A stretch of 35,023 nt of DNA, taken from an uncultured Brachyspira sp. (GTDB lineage Bacteria; Spirochaetota; Brachyspiria; Brachyspirales; Brachyspiraceae). Of the stretch, positions 1 to 9,083 are shown in pieces (within the stretch, counting starts at the first letter, position 1; each line of letters begins with the position of its first letter). Below the pieces are notes generated by a model, which was given only the letters and a program-made list of their open reading frames with translations, did no database searches and was not told the origin of the DNA. The stretch spans positions 1-35,023 of the forward strand of contig NZ_CASEGO010000040.1 of the NCBI RefSeq assembly GCF_949287625.1, in the 5' to 3' direction. Made by a program: the position numbers and the translations under genes.

Positions 1-72
1 TAGAAATAAAAGTAATAAGTGGAAAAAAGAACTATCAATAGCATTAGCAGAGAATTTTCATCTGTTTGGAAA

Positions 73-101
73 TTGACAAATTATATTTGTTTAGGTATAA
101 T
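73..101 (+). repeat. 27-bp dispersed repeat shaped like a sigma-70 promoter
   Basis: TTGACA (73-78), 17 nt, TATAAT (96-101) is a consensus promoter on the plus strand. Positions 73-99 match 31910-31936 at 26 of 27 bases, while the flanks differ, so this is a true dispersed repeat rather than chance AT-rich similarity. Here it would drive transcription antisense to the truncated RgpF gene. Whether it is an active promoter or just the end of a mobile repeat is unknown. Confidence 0.6.
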
Positions 102-602
102 ATCATGTTTATATGATTCTTTTTTTATAGAACAAATAAAATCTTTATACCAATTAGACAAAAAAACTTTTTGATTCATAGAAACAAAATAACTTTGTAA
201 ATGCTCTTCAAAACCTTCGCATTTTAAAAATTTGAACATACCCCATACATCAGTATCTTTATTTTCCATATTTTCTACTATATCTTGAAGATTAAAAAAA
301 GGACCGTATACAGAATCATTACAAAGTATTAAATAGTTATAGTTTTTCAATATGTCATTTTCTTTAGCGTATAGATATCCTCTTTTATAAGATCCGAAAT
401 CATATTCTTCATGCCTTCCATTAATTATATGTATACAGTAACCAGATATTTTTTCTAATTCACTGTCAAGCATATTACAATCGGATACATAAATAATATC
501 AGCTATTTTTTTTAATTCTTTTATATAATATACTACATAGTCATCTACAATATTATCTTTATCATATCCTGCAAATATAACTAATCTTTTTTTCATAATC
601 AT
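81..602 (-). pseudogene. Truncated rhamnan-synthesis F (RgpF-like) protein
   Basis: The 173 residues match the first part of the RgpF family (cell-wall/O-antigen rhamnan assembly): an alpha/beta start reading VIFAGYDKDNIVDDYV, then EYDFGSYKRGY, then LCNDSVYGPF, WGMF and LQSYFV. Family members usually continue for at least another 100 residues, with a motif like KYEVGLTQ after the point reached here. In this gene the reading stops within about five residues of that point (IIPKQI then stop), and the last codons lie inside a 27-bp repeat also found at 31910-31936. I infer that the 3' part was lost by insertion or recombination at that repeat. The gene starts 15 nt after rfbB and would be the last gene of the rhamnose operon. 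The ribosome-binding site is weak. A naturally short family member is possible but less likely. Confidence 0.6.
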
Positions 603-617
603 ATCGTATTATTTTAC

Positions 618-1685
618 TTAAGATGAATAATTTAATTCTATCCATTTTTTATATTCACCGCTTTTTACATCATATACCCATTCTTTATTATTTAAATACC
701 AATCTATAGTTATATCAATAGCTGTATTAAAATCGTATTGTCTTTGCCAGCCTAATTCTTTTTTTATCTTTTCGCAATTAATAGCATATCTCCTGTCATG
801 ACCTGCTCTGTCTTTTACAAACTTTATTAATCTTTTATAATAATCTTTATCTTTATTCATTTTAGACGCTAATTTTTCACATAAAATATTTACCATATCA
901 ATATTTGTTATTTCATTTTCTCCCCCGATGTTATAAGTCTCACCTACTCTGCCCTTATACATAATATCTAATACCGCATTATTATGATCTTCAACAAATA
1001 TCCAATCTCTTATATTCTTACCATCTCCATATACAGGCAAATCTTTTTCTTCAATAATATTTGATATCATAAGCGGTATTAATTTTTCAGGGAATTGATA
1101 CGGTCCGTAATTATTGCTGCAGTTAGATATTGTAACAGGTAAATTATAAGTATGATAATATGCTTTTATAATATGATCGCTTGAAGCCTTTGAAGCAGAG
1201 TAAGGACTTCTAGGATCATACGCTGTTGTTTCATAAAAATAACCAGTATCTGCTAATGAACCGTAAACTTCATCTGTGCTTATATGGTGAAAAAGTTTTC
1301 CGTCTGAATTATCCTTCCATAAATTACGAGCAGCTTCTAATAATGTAAATGTACCGATAATATTAGTTTCAATAAAATCTTTAGGTCCGAATATTGAACG
1401 GTCAACATGACTTTCTGCGGCAAAATGCACTATACAGTCTGGTTTATACTTTTCAAATATGCTATTAACTTTTTTAGCATCGCAAATATTTACCCTCTCA
1501 AAGCAATATCTATCTTTATATTTGTTTTCTATATCTATTAAATTTTTTATATTACCAGCATAAGTTAGGGCATCTATATTTATTATTCTTACATTATAAT
1601 TAGTTTTCTCAAAAATATATTTAATAAAATTAGTACCTATAAAACCGCATCCGCCAGTTACTAAAACAGTATCAAACTTTCTCAT
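618..1685 (-). CDS. rfbB: dTDP-glucose 4,6-dehydratase (RmlB)
   Basis: Converts dTDP-D-glucose to dTDP-4-keto-6-deoxy-D-glucose using tightly bound NAD, the second step of dTDP-L-rhamnose synthesis in the cytoplasm. The 355-residue length is normal for the family. The N-terminal Rossmann motif is GGCGFIG at residues 11-17; the catalytic T-D-E is at 136-138 (STDEVYG) and the Y-x3-K pair is Y161/K165 (YSASK). The start has GGAG five nt upstream of the ATG. It lies 13 nt after rfbA and is followed 15 nt later by the truncated RgpF gene, so it is the fourth gene of a co-transcribed rhamnose set. Nothing in the sequence suggests loss of function. Confidence 0.96.
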   Translation of the reverse strand: MRKFDTVLVTGGCGFIGTNFIKYIFEKTNYNVRIINIDALTYAGNIKNLIDIENKYKDRYCFERVNICDAKKVNSIFEKYKPDCIVHFAAESHVDRSIFGPKDFIETNIIGTFTLLEAARNLWKDNSDGKLFHHISTDEVYGSLADTGYFYETTAYDPRSPYSASKASSDHIIKAYYHTYNLPVTISNCSNNYGPYQFPEKLIPLMISNIIEEKDLPVYGDGKNIRDWIFVEDHNNAVLDIMYKGRVGETYNIGGENEITNIDMVNILCEKLASKMNKDKDYYKRLIKFVKDRAGHDRRYAINCEKIKKELGWQRQYDFNTAIDITIDWYLNNKEWVYDVKSGEYKKWIELNYSS

Positions 1686-1698
1686 ATATTCTCCATAA

Positions 1699-2562
1699 TT
1701 ATCTTATTAAATTAAATAAATAATTTCCATATTCCGTATTTTTTAACTTAAAAGCAATTTTATCAATATCTTCTTTATTAATCCATTTGTTATTATAAGC
1801 TATCTCCTCAAGACAGGCAATCTGCATACCTTCCACATTTTCAACTGATGACACAAACTCAGAAGCTCTTAATAAACTATCTCTAGTACCAGTATCAAGC
1901 CAAGCAAATCCTCTTCCCAATACTTCAACTTTTAATTTTTTATTTTCTAAATAAACCTTATTAACATCTGTTATTTCTAATTCTCCTCTGGGAGATGGTT
2001 TTATATTTTTAGCTATATTAATTACATCATTATCATAAAAATAAAGTCCAGTAACAGCATAAGGCGATTTTGGATTTTTAGGTTTTTCTTCTATTGAAAC
2101 AGCATTATTATTTTCATCTATTTCTACAATACCGAAACGTTCATGGTCTTTAACTTTATAAGCAAATATAACAGCTCCGTCATTAATTTTAGAACTTCTT
2201 TCTAATATATGAGTAAAACTTTGACCGAAAAAGATATTATCTCCAAGTATCATAGAAACATTATCTTTACCTATAAAGTTTTCACCTATAATAAAAGCCT
2301 CAGCAAGTCCGTTAGGTTCTTTTTGTACAGCATATTCAATATTACAGCCCCATTGACTGCCGTCTTGCAATAATCTTTTAAAAAGAGGCGTATCATTTTC
2401 AGTTGAAATTAAAAGTATATCTCTAATTCCAGCAAGCATCAAAACAGACAAAGGATAATACACCATAGGTTTATCATATACAGGTAATAACTGTTTTGAT
2501 ATAGCTGTTGTCATAGGATAAAGCCTTGTACCGCTTCCTCCTGCTAACACTATTCCTTTCAT
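1699..2562 (-). CDS. rfbA: Glucose-1-phosphate thymidylyltransferase (RmlA)
   Basis: Joins glucose-1-phosphate and dTTP to give dTDP-glucose, the first and usually feedback-controlled step of the dTDP-rhamnose pathway. The nucleotidyltransferase signature GGSGTRLYPMT is at residues 8-18, followed by KQLLPVYDKPMVYYPL, the RmlA sugar-nucleotide binding region; GDNIFFG and EEKP(K)NPKSPYAVTGLYFYD fit the active-site segments. The 287-residue length is typical. AGGAG sits five nt before the ATG. It is third in the rfbC-rfbD-rfbA-rfbB run, with gaps of about 13 nt on both sides, so translation is probably coupled along the operon. Confidence 0.96.
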   Translation of the reverse strand: MKGIVLAGGSGTRLYPMTTAISKQLLPVYDKPMVYYPLSVLMLAGIRDILLISTENDTPLFKRLLQDGSQWGCNIEYAVQKEPNGLAEAFIIGENFIGKDNVSMILGDNIFFGQSFTHILERSSKINDGAVIFAYKVKDHERFGIVEIDENNNAVSIEEKPKNPKSPYAVTGLYFYDNDVINIAKNIKPSPRGELEITDVNKVYLENKKLKVEVLGRGFAWLDTGTRDSLLRASEFVSSVENVEGMQIACLEEIAYNNKWINKEDIDKIAFKLKNTEYGNYLFNLIR

Positions 2563-2576
2563 AAAAACTCCTACAA

Positions 2577-3434
2577 CTATTTATTTTTGTATATCTCAAA
2601 AAATTTATTTAAGCTATACTCATAATCACATATTTTAGCATATTTTCTAATTTTTTCTACAGATAAAACACTGTATTTTGGTCTTTGTGCTTTAGTAGGA
2701 TATTCTTCGCTATTACATTGATTTACTATGCAGTTATTATTTATAATATTAAACTCTTTTCCTTTTTTATATATAGCTTTTGCAAAATCATACCAAGAAA
2801 TATTACCATTATTAGTGTAATGATAAAGCCCATAATCAAAATTATTTTTATTTATTATATCAAAAACTGTTTCAGCTGCATCTAATGTATGCGTTGGAGA
2901 CCCAAATTGATCATTAACCACTTTTATGCTATCTTTACTATTCATAAAATTTATCATGGTATATACAAAGTTTTTACCATATATACCATAAAGCCAAGAT
3001 ATTCTAATAACAATAGAATTTTCTAATGACAATGCATATTTTTCACCTTCTAGTTTGCTTTTACCATAAACATTAATAGGATTAGTTTTATCTTCTTCTG
3101 TATATGGTTTACTAGCTTCACCGTCAAATACATAATCAGTAGAAAAATGGATTAAATCAGCTTTAATATTTGATGATATTTCAGATATATTTTTAACTCC
3201 GTCTCTATTAACCTTATAACAAATATCTTTTTCATCTTCTGCTAAATCTACCTTAGTATAGGCAGAACAGTTAATAATAGTTTTTATATTTTTATCTTTT
3301 ACAAAATCATTAAGTATATCTATATTAGTAATATCTATATCTGAAGCTGTTGCTATATATTCTACATTATTTTTATTAAACACATTAATTATATCATTAG
3401 CAAGCATTCCATTTTTACCGATAATCCAAATCAT
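2577..3434 (-). CDS. rfbD: dTDP-4-dehydrorhamnose reductase (RmlD)
   Basis: Reduces dTDP-4-keto-L-rhamnose to dTDP-L-rhamnose, the last step of the pathway. It is a short-chain dehydrogenase: the N-terminus reads MIWIIGKNGML (nucleotide-binding loop), followed by STDYVFDG and VYGKSKLEGE with the Y-x3-K pair, and ISWLYG. The open frame extends seven codons further upstream to 3455, overlapping rfbC. I prefer the ATG at 3434 because GGAG lies nine nt before it and the protein then begins as other RmlD proteins do. With this start the gene begins five nt after the rfbC stop, and its ribosome-binding site lies inside the end of rfbC, which suggests translational coupling. Length 285 residues is normal. 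Confidence 0.93.
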   Translation of the reverse strand: MIWIIGKNGMLANDIINVFNKNNVEYIATASDIDITNIDILNDFVKDKNIKTIINCSAYTKVDLAEDEKDICYKVNRDGVKNISEISSNIKADLIHFSTDYVFDGEASKPYTEEDKTNPINVYGKSKLEGEKYALSLENSIVIRISWLYGIYGKNFVYTMINFMNSKDSIKVVNDQFGSPTHTLDAAETVFDIINKNNFDYGLYHYTNNGNISWYDFAKAIYKKGKEFNIINNNCIVNQCNSEEYPTKAQRPKYSVLSVEKIRKYAKICDYEYSLNKFFEIYKNK

Positions 3435-3439
3435 AAAAA

Positions 3440-4018
3440 TTATTCTCCAATCCAAATACCATCTAATGAAAAATATTTTTTATTGTTATCGAAAGAAGGT
3501 AATTTTAAATCTTTATCAGAAACAATTATATTACTAATATCAGAAGTCCAATCAATATTAATAGTTTTATCATTATAAATTATACCGCCCTCATCTTCAG
3601 GGTGATAAAAGTCAGAACATTTATATGCAAAAACAGCAGTTTCACTTAAAACAATAAAACCATGAGCAAAACCTTTGGGAATAAAAAACTGTTTTTTATT
3701 TTCTTCTGTGAGTAATACTCCGTAATATTTACCAAAAGTCGGTGAATCATTTCTCAAATCAACTGCCACATCAAAAACTTCGCCTTCCAAAACCCTAACC
3801 AATTTAGCCTGACAGAATTTTTTCTGATAATGAAGTCCTCTTAATACATTTTTAGCAGATTTTGATTGATTGTCCTGAACAAATTTTTCTTTAATACCAG
3901 ATTCGAAAAAATCTTTTTCACTATAAGTTTCTAAAAAATATCCTCTGCTGTCCCCAAAAACTCTAGGCTCTGCTATAAAAAGCCCATCTATATCTAATTT
4001 TTCAAAAGTAAACGGCAT
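3440..4018 (-). CDS. rfbC: dTDP-4-dehydrorhamnose 3,5-epimerase (RmlC)
   Basis: Epimerises dTDP-4-keto-6-deoxyglucose at C3 and C5. It is a cupin of normal length (192 residues): FGDSRGYFLETY at 21-32, the catalytic His in RGLHYQ (H63), FFIPKGFAHGF at 111-121 and YKCSDFY with the second active-site residue near Y138. It is the first gene of the rhamnose operon. AGGA lies seven nt before the ATG, and a TATAAT sits about 30 nt upstream on the minus strand, but no good -35 goes with it. The 200-nt gap to the ABC transporter gene suggests a separate transcript. Confidence 0.96.
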   Translation of the reverse strand: MPFTFEKLDIDGLFIAEPRVFGDSRGYFLETYSEKDFFESGIKEKFVQDNQSKSAKNVLRGLHYQKKFCQAKLVRVLEGEVFDVAVDLRNDSPTFGKYYGVLLTEENKKQFFIPKGFAHGFIVLSETAVFAYKCSDFYHPEDEGGIIYNDKTINIDWTSDISNIIVSDKDLKLPSFDNNKKYFSLDGIWIGE

Positions 4019-4219
4019 TTCACTTTATCCTACAATAGTTTATTTTATTATAATTTGTATAAAGAATAAATAAAAATTTAATAATATTCAATAATACAAA
4101 ATAATTTTTTCTAAGTCTTAATTCTTAAAAAAATACAATATAACTATATTCATAATGTAGTTTTTATTATAAAAAAATATACATTTTAATATATAATTTA
4201 ATAATATTAATTAAAACAT
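4019..4219 (-). promoter_or_regulatory. AT-rich gap with possible rfbC promoter
   Basis: No gene is visible. On the minus strand a TATAAT at 4047-4052 lies 28 nt before the rfbC start, with only a poor -35 (TTTTAT) 17 nt upstream. A weak hairpin of AACTA/TAGTT arms around 4145-4165, followed by T-rich sequence on the minus strand, could end transcription from the ABC gene. Both readings are tentative. Confidence 0.3.
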
Positions 4220-6175
4220 TTATTCTCTAAACTGCAATGAATATAGATACTGGTACTTACCGCCTCTCTTCATTAATTCTTCATGTGTTCCAGACTCTAT
4301 TATTTGACCATTTTCAACAACACATATATAAGTAGCATTTTTTATAGTAGAAAGTCTATGTGCTATAACAAATGTAGTCTGAAGATTAATAATCTCGTTT
4401 AAAGCTTTTTGAACATACATTTCGCTTTCTGTATCCAAGGCACTTGTAGCTTCATCAAGTATAAGTATAGAAGGTTTTTTTACCACTGCTCTTGCTAAAG
4501 CTATACGCTGACGCTGACCTCCAGATAACATTACACCTCTAGGTCCTATATGAGTATCATAACCATTAGGAAGTTTAAGAATAAACTCGTCAGCATGAGC
4601 TATTTTTGCCGCTCTCACCAATTCATCATCTGTTGCATTTGGATTGGCATACAAAATATTTTCTCTTACAGTACCGTAAAATAATATGTTTTCCTGTGAT
4701 ACAACACCTATCTGATTTCTTACACTTCTAGTATTTAATTCATTTATATCAATACCATCAAATCTTATAACTCCGCTGCTTGGAGTAAATAATTTAGGTA
4801 TTAAACTTATAAGAGTAGTTTTACCGCCTCCAGAATTACCTACAAAAGCAACTACATCTCCTTTTTTTACATTAAAACTTATAGGACCTAAATGGAATGG
4901 ATCACTGTCGCTTCTTCTAGGATATTCAAAATTGACATTTTCAAAAGTAATAGAATGTTCTATAGGTTTCATCTGTTTTTTAGTAGGATCATTAACATTT
5001 TCTGCAGGTAAATCTATAATTTCAAAAACTCTCATAGCTATCATTTTAGTCATTTGCAAATTAATAATTATACCAGATAAATCCCTTACAGGTGTAGATA
5101 TATTAAGCATATAAAGTAAAAATCCCCATAAGAACTCAAAAGGCATTTCTCCTTTAAATATTAAAAATCCGCCATAAGCAAGTATTATAAGCATAGCGGC
5201 TATCATCACTAATTCTGTCATAGGTCTGTTTAATGAAGTAAGAAGACTTATTCTCCTCATTACATTTATTAACTCGCTATATAAACTTCTATACCTGCTT
5301 ACTTCCTGATCCTCTTTAGAAAATATTTTTATAACTTCTATTCCTCTTATATCCTCCTGAATAACAGAAGTAGTACTTCCTAAAAAATTCTGCTGAGCAG
5401 ATATTCTAGTTCTTATTAATTTTGAAACCTTATCTATACCCAAAGCTATTAGAGGAGCTGCCACAAAACAGGCTATAGTAAGTTTTACATTTAATATCAA
5501 AAGCATACATAGTGTAAGTATTAAAGTTAAAGGCACAGTTATCATATTAGGCAATGTACCAGATAAAAAACCTTCTATAGTACCAGATTCGTTAATAACT
5601 CTGCTCATTAAATCACCTTCTTTTTCCTGTTTAAAATATGCTATATCAGTATTAAGAAGACCTTTCATCATATCCGCACGTACATCTTTGCCTATTTCCT
5701 GAGCTGTAAAAGCAAAAAGAAAAGTTTTTACATAGTCAAAACCTACTCTAAATAAAACATAAATAAATCCTATTATAATAATAAATGTAAACTGTGCTAT
5801 TATAACTGGATTTGCAATAGAGTCGGCAGTTAAAAACTGCTGTGCCAAATCTTTTGTATTTATATTACTAAACTTAGCTGTTAAGTCAGCAACAAATGGT
5901 ATCTTATCTAAAATATCAACTCTTTTTCCTCCTGTTATAGCTATAGCCATCTGTCCGAAAAATGGAGGAAGTATATTTATTATTGTATAACCTATACTTA
6001 AAAGGAAAGAGGGTATAAATAATTTCTTATGCCTCATAGCGTAAGAAAACATTCTTTTATAAGGATGTTTTTCAGGATTAGAATAATATTTTTTTATATG
6101 CTCTCCAGTAACAGCACCATAATCAAAAGGCCTGTCATCTTTCTTAAAAAATTCTTTTATCTTTTTTATTAACAT
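4220..6175 (-). CDS. MsbA-like ABC exporter, fused permease and ATPase
   Basis: A half-transporter that should work as a homodimer in the inner membrane. About six membrane helices lie between residues 50 and 380, followed by one ATPase domain: Walker A GNSGGGKTT at 446-454, Q-loop VVSQEN near 491-496, signature LSGGQ at 550-554, Walker B LILDE ending at E575 and the H-loop in VIAHRLSTI. The 651-residue length fits MsbA/lipid A and multidrug-type exporters with a 45-residue charged N-terminal extension. It follows lolD by 44 nt on the same strand, so an envelope lipid or lipoprotein export role is likely, but the substrate cannot be read from the sequence. AGGA is nine nt before the ATG. Confidence 0.9.
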   Translation of the reverse strand: MLIKKIKEFFKKDDRPFDYGAVTGEHIKKYYSNPEKHPYKRMFSYAMRHKKLFIPSFLLSIGYTIINILPPFFGQMAIAITGGKRVDILDKIPFVADLTAKFSNINTKDLAQQFLTADSIANPVIIAQFTFIIIIGFIYVLFRVGFDYVKTFLFAFTAQEIGKDVRADMMKGLLNTDIAYFKQEKEGDLMSRVINESGTIEGFLSGTLPNMITVPLTLILTLCMLLILNVKLTIACFVAAPLIALGIDKVSKLIRTRISAQQNFLGSTTSVIQEDIRGIEVIKIFSKEDQEVSRYRSLYSELINVMRRISLLTSLNRPMTELVMIAAMLIILAYGGFLIFKGEMPFEFLWGFLLYMLNISTPVRDLSGIIINLQMTKMIAMRVFEIIDLPAENVNDPTKKQMKPIEHSITFENVNFEYPRRSDSDPFHLGPISFNVKKGDVVAFVGNSGGGKTTLISLIPKLFTPSSGVIRFDGIDINELNTRSVRNQIGVVSQENILFYGTVRENILYANPNATDDELVRAAKIAHADEFILKLPNGYDTHIGPRGVMLSGGQRQRIALARAVVKKPSILILDEATSALDTESEMYVQKALNEIINLQTTFVIAHRLSTIKNATYICVVENGQIIESGTHEELMKRGGKYQYLYSLQFRE

Positions 6176-6219
6176 AAACTAATATCCTATTTTTAATATT
6201 TTGTAATTTTCTATAATAA

Positions 6220-6900
6220 TTAATATTCTATTAAATTTTCACCATACTCCAAACGTAATTTTCTATCAGCCATATTAGCTATAGAAACTGAATGAGTAAC
6301 TATTATTAAAGAAGCACTGCTCTGTTTTGTCATATTCCATAAAAGCTCTCTCACAAGCTCAGCATTTTTTTTATCTAGGTTTCCAGTAGGCTCATCAGCC
6401 AAAACAACGCTAGGCTTATTTATTAATGCCCTAGCTATAGCAACTCTCTGTGCCTCTCCGCCTGAAAGCTCCCCTATTCTATGATCCATTCTATCCTTTA
6501 AGCCTACAGTTTCAAGTAAATATTCAGCCTTTTGTTTTGCTTCTTTTTTATTATATTTAAGCATTAAAGAAGGTATCATAACATTTTCTAAAGCACTAAA
6601 CTCTCCAAGCAAATTATGAAACTGAAATACATATCCAAGCGAACTATTTCTAAAATGTGCAAGCTGCCCTTCATTCATTTTGCCTATATTATTTCCTGCT
6701 ATATTTATAATACCCTCTGTTATATTGTCTATTCCGCCTATTAGATTTAAAAGAGTAGTTTTTCCGCTTCCAGACTCTCCTGTTATAGCAAGTATTTCGT
6801 TTTTATATACCTGCAAATTTAAAGACTTTAATACCTCAACTTTGGGAGGACCAATATAAATTTTTTTCAAGTTTTCTATATTAATGATAATATCACTCAT
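6220..6900 (-). CDS. lolD: Lipoprotein-releasing ABC ATPase LolD
   Basis: ATPase partner of the LolC/E-type permease encoded just upstream, powering release of lipoproteins from the inner membrane. Walker A GESGSGKTT at 41-49, signature LSGGE at 145-149, Walker B VVLADE at 165-170 followed by PTGNLD, the form characteristic of the LolD/MacB/FtsE subgroup; H-loop in IIVTHS. Length 226 residues is typical. Its start overlaps the end of the permease gene by 8 nt, so the two are translationally coupled. MacB-like ATPases share these motifs; the LolC/E-type partner is the reason for choosing LolD. Confidence 0.9.
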   Translation of the reverse strand: MSDIIINIENLKKIYIGPPKVEVLKSLNLQVYKNEILAITGESGSGKTTLLNLIGGIDNITEGIINIAGNNIGKMNEGQLAHFRNSSLGYVFQFHNLLGEFSALENVMIPSLMLKYNKKEAKQKAEYLLETVGLKDRMDHRIGELSGGEAQRVAIARALINKPSVVLADEPTGNLDKKNAELVRELLWNMTKQSSASLIIVTHSVSIANMADRKLRLEYGENLIEY

Positions 6901-8203
6901 ACCTTAATACCTCCGCAGGTTTATATCTGCTTGCGATATAAGCAGGTATTATAGCAAATAATACTGAAAGCAAAAATGAAATACAAGCTACCATTATAAC
7001 CTGAGAAGCATGTATTATAGAAGGAAGTCCTCCGCTTACATAGTATATATCCGAAGGGAAAAAGTCTGGAACTATAGGTATTGATATATTAGAACTTATA
7101 GCAGACGGTATAAACCAAATAATATTAACTATTACCTGAAGTATTATTCTTATACCTTCCAAAGCCTCATTTACATAATTGGCAAGAAGTACCCCAAATA
7201 TTACTCCAAGCACTGTACCTATTACACCTATTATAGCCCCTTCCAAAAAGAAAACTTTGGCAACATTTGAAGGTCTCAAACCTAATGTCTTTATTATAGC
7301 AATATCACGCCTTTTATCTTTTACAAATATTATCTGACTTGAAGCAATATTTAAAGCTGCTATTAATATGATAAAAGAAAGTATCAAAGCAAGCATCAAT
7401 TTTTCAGTATGAAGTGCCTGAAAGAAATTTCTGTCAAAAAGCATCCAAGGCATAACATTATAAAACTCTTTTAAATCACTGTCTATCTGTTTGGCTACTT
7501 TATCAGCATCAAAAAAATTCTTTACCTTAACTGCCACACCAGTAACAGCATTATTATAGCCAACCATAGACTGACCTGCAGAAAGCGGCACTATGACCAT
7601 TCTGCTGTCATATTCATAATATCCTGTTTTATATACCCCCTTAATTGTAAAAGTTGTTTTCTGAGGTTTAAATCCTCTATCAAAACTGCCCGAAGCAGAG
7701 ATTATATCTATAGTATCTCCAACTGATAACCCATAATCTTTTGCCATCTCTGAACCTATTAATGCCTCATTAGTTTTCATATCTTTGTTATTGCCTTCAA
7801 CAAAATTAAAATATTTTATGAAATCTTTATCAGTAGAAAATATATTATCTTCAAAAGCTCTTGCAGTAATTAAGACAGTAAAATTATAAGAACGCATTAT
7901 GCAAGGAATCACTATATATGGATATGCACTGGTTATCTCTTTATTGTCCATTATATTATCAACAACATATTTATAATCGCTAAGAGCACCTTCATTATAA
8001 GAACTAATATTTATATGGGCACGCATGCCAAGTATTTTATCTCTAATATCGTCCTGAAAACCATTCATAACAGAAAGCACAGTAATCATTACCATGTCTC
8101 CAACTAATATACCAAGAACACATATAATCGTAATAACAGAAACAAACGAAAATTTTTTTTTGGCTCTCAAATATCTGATGCCAAGCATTAACTCTAATCT
8201 CAA
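6893..8203 (-). CDS. lolC: Lipoprotein-releasing permease (LolC/LolE type)
   Basis: Inner-membrane FtsX/MacB-type permease. The N-terminus LGIRYLRAKKKFSF leads into helix 1 (about 20-46), then NGFQDDIRDKILGM, the LolC/E hallmark. A periplasmic domain covers about 50-265, and three more helices lie near 272-296, 315-345 and 395-430. At 436 residues it is slightly longer than the usual 400-415, with an insert around 345-385. Only one permease gene is present, so it probably forms a homodimer, as in LolF-type systems outside Enterobacteria. I take the start as TTG at 8203: AAGGAG ends five nt upstream and no in-frame ATG has a better site. A seven-codon upstream frame ends at this start (see findings). 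Confidence 0.87.
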   Translation of the reverse strand: MRLELMLGIRYLRAKKKFSFVSVITIICVLGILVGDMVMITVLSVMNGFQDDIRDKILGMRAHINISSYNEGALSDYKYVVDNIMDNKEITSAYPYIVIPCIMRSYNFTVLITARAFEDNIFSTDKDFIKYFNFVEGNNKDMKTNEALIGSEMAKDYGLSVGDTIDIISASGSFDRGFKPQKTTFTIKGVYKTGYYEYDSRMVIVPLSAGQSMVGYNNAVTGVAVKVKNFFDADKVAKQIDSDLKEFYNVMPWMLFDRNFFQALHTEKLMLALILSFIILIAALNIASSQIIFVKDKRRDIAIIKTLGLRPSNVAKVFFLEGAIIGVIGTVLGVIFGVLLANYVNEALEGIRIILQVIVNIIWFIPSAISSNISIPIVPDFFPSDIYYVSGGLPSIIHASQVIMVACISFLLSVLFAIIPAYIASRYKPAEVLRYE

Positions 8204-8303
8204 AACATCTCCTTGTGCTTCATGATTAATATATTATATATTATATATAATAAATTTAAACCTATTTTCTTACTGTATGAAAAATTATTTTTTATAATAA
8301 AAC

Positions 8304-8331
8304 TTGTATAAACTTTTAATAATGTTAAAAT
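8304..8331 (+). promoter_or_regulatory. Sigma-70-like promoter for the HEPN-like gene
   Basis: TTGTAT (8304-8309), 16 nt, TAAAAT (8326-8331), placed 29 nt before the ATG at 8361. It lies in the divergent gap with the lolC gene; on the other strand of the same gap are overlapping TATAAT boxes (around 8230-8250) that could serve lolC. Confidence 0.5.
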
Positions 8332-8360
8332 ACATACACAAATTAACTTGGATATAAATT

Positions 8361-9077
8361 ATGAGCGATAATATAAATAATGAAAATAAAAAAATAAAAC
8401 AGCCTAAATTAAGCCTAAAAGAGAGATACAATGATGATTTTTTGGAAAAAGCAGAACTCAGAAGAAAAGCTCTGAAATATCAGAGAATGCATGTAGGTCA
8501 GATAAATAATAAAAGATTAGAACATATGCTTAAACTGCTTTACCAAGTTCATCAAAATTATTATTTCGGATACTTTGAAGCAAGCTGCACACTTGTTGGA
8601 AGTATGTTTGAACAATCGCTTATGATACTTTTAGAAGAAAAAATAGAAGAAAACGGATTTATTTCGATACAGAAATTTAATAATGGAAAAAAGTATGAAG
8701 AGAAAATAACAAATATAGAAGATTTGGCACAATGCAATATAGGAATGCTGATATCTATAGTAAACAATTATAAAATGCTTCCAAAAAATGAATATAATTT
8801 GGCAAAGACACTTCAATCTGTAAGAAACTGCGTAGTTCATGATATGCTTCCTCAATTTAATATAAATGGTAAATATTATGAAGCAGAATTAAAAATAAAT
8901 TTAAGCTATAATACCACCAAGACTATACAAATACCAGTTGATGAAATAAACACTTATACAATAGGACAAAGCTCTATAGAGTTATGGTCATATTTTTTAT
9001 TGACACGCACCAGAAAATTAATAGAGTTTTTATTCAAAGAAAGAGTAAAAAAATACCCTCCAGACTTTTTAAACTAA
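8361..9077 (+). CDS. Hypothetical protein with HEPN-like R-x4-H motif
   Basis: I do not recognise an exact family. The protein is soluble (238 residues), with a charged, lysine-rich N-terminus (1-40) and then mostly helical sequence. Residues 50-95 read like a first helix pair (KRLEHMLKLLYQVHQNYYFG), and SVRNCVVHD at 153-161 contains R155-N-C-V-V-H160, the R-x4-H arrangement of HEPN domains, some of which are RNases and others non-catalytic (for example DUF4145-like). It stands alone on the plus strand between two minus-strand operons and ends only 6 nt from the convergent phosphoribosyltransferase stop. No antitoxin-like partner is adjacent. The fold assignment is an inference from one motif and helix pattern. 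Confidence 0.7.
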   Translation: MSDNINNENKKIKQPKLSLKERYNDDFLEKAELRRKALKYQRMHVGQINNKRLEHMLKLLYQVHQNYYFGYFEASCTLVGSMFEQSLMILLEEKIEENGFISIQKFNNGKKYEEKITNIEDLAQCNIGMLISIVNNYKMLPKNEYNLAKTLQSVRNCVVHDMLPQFNINGKYYEAELKINLSYNTTKTIQIPVDEINTYTIGQSSIELWSYFLLTRTRKLIEFLFKERVKKYPPDFLN

Positions 9078-9083
9078 AAAGTA

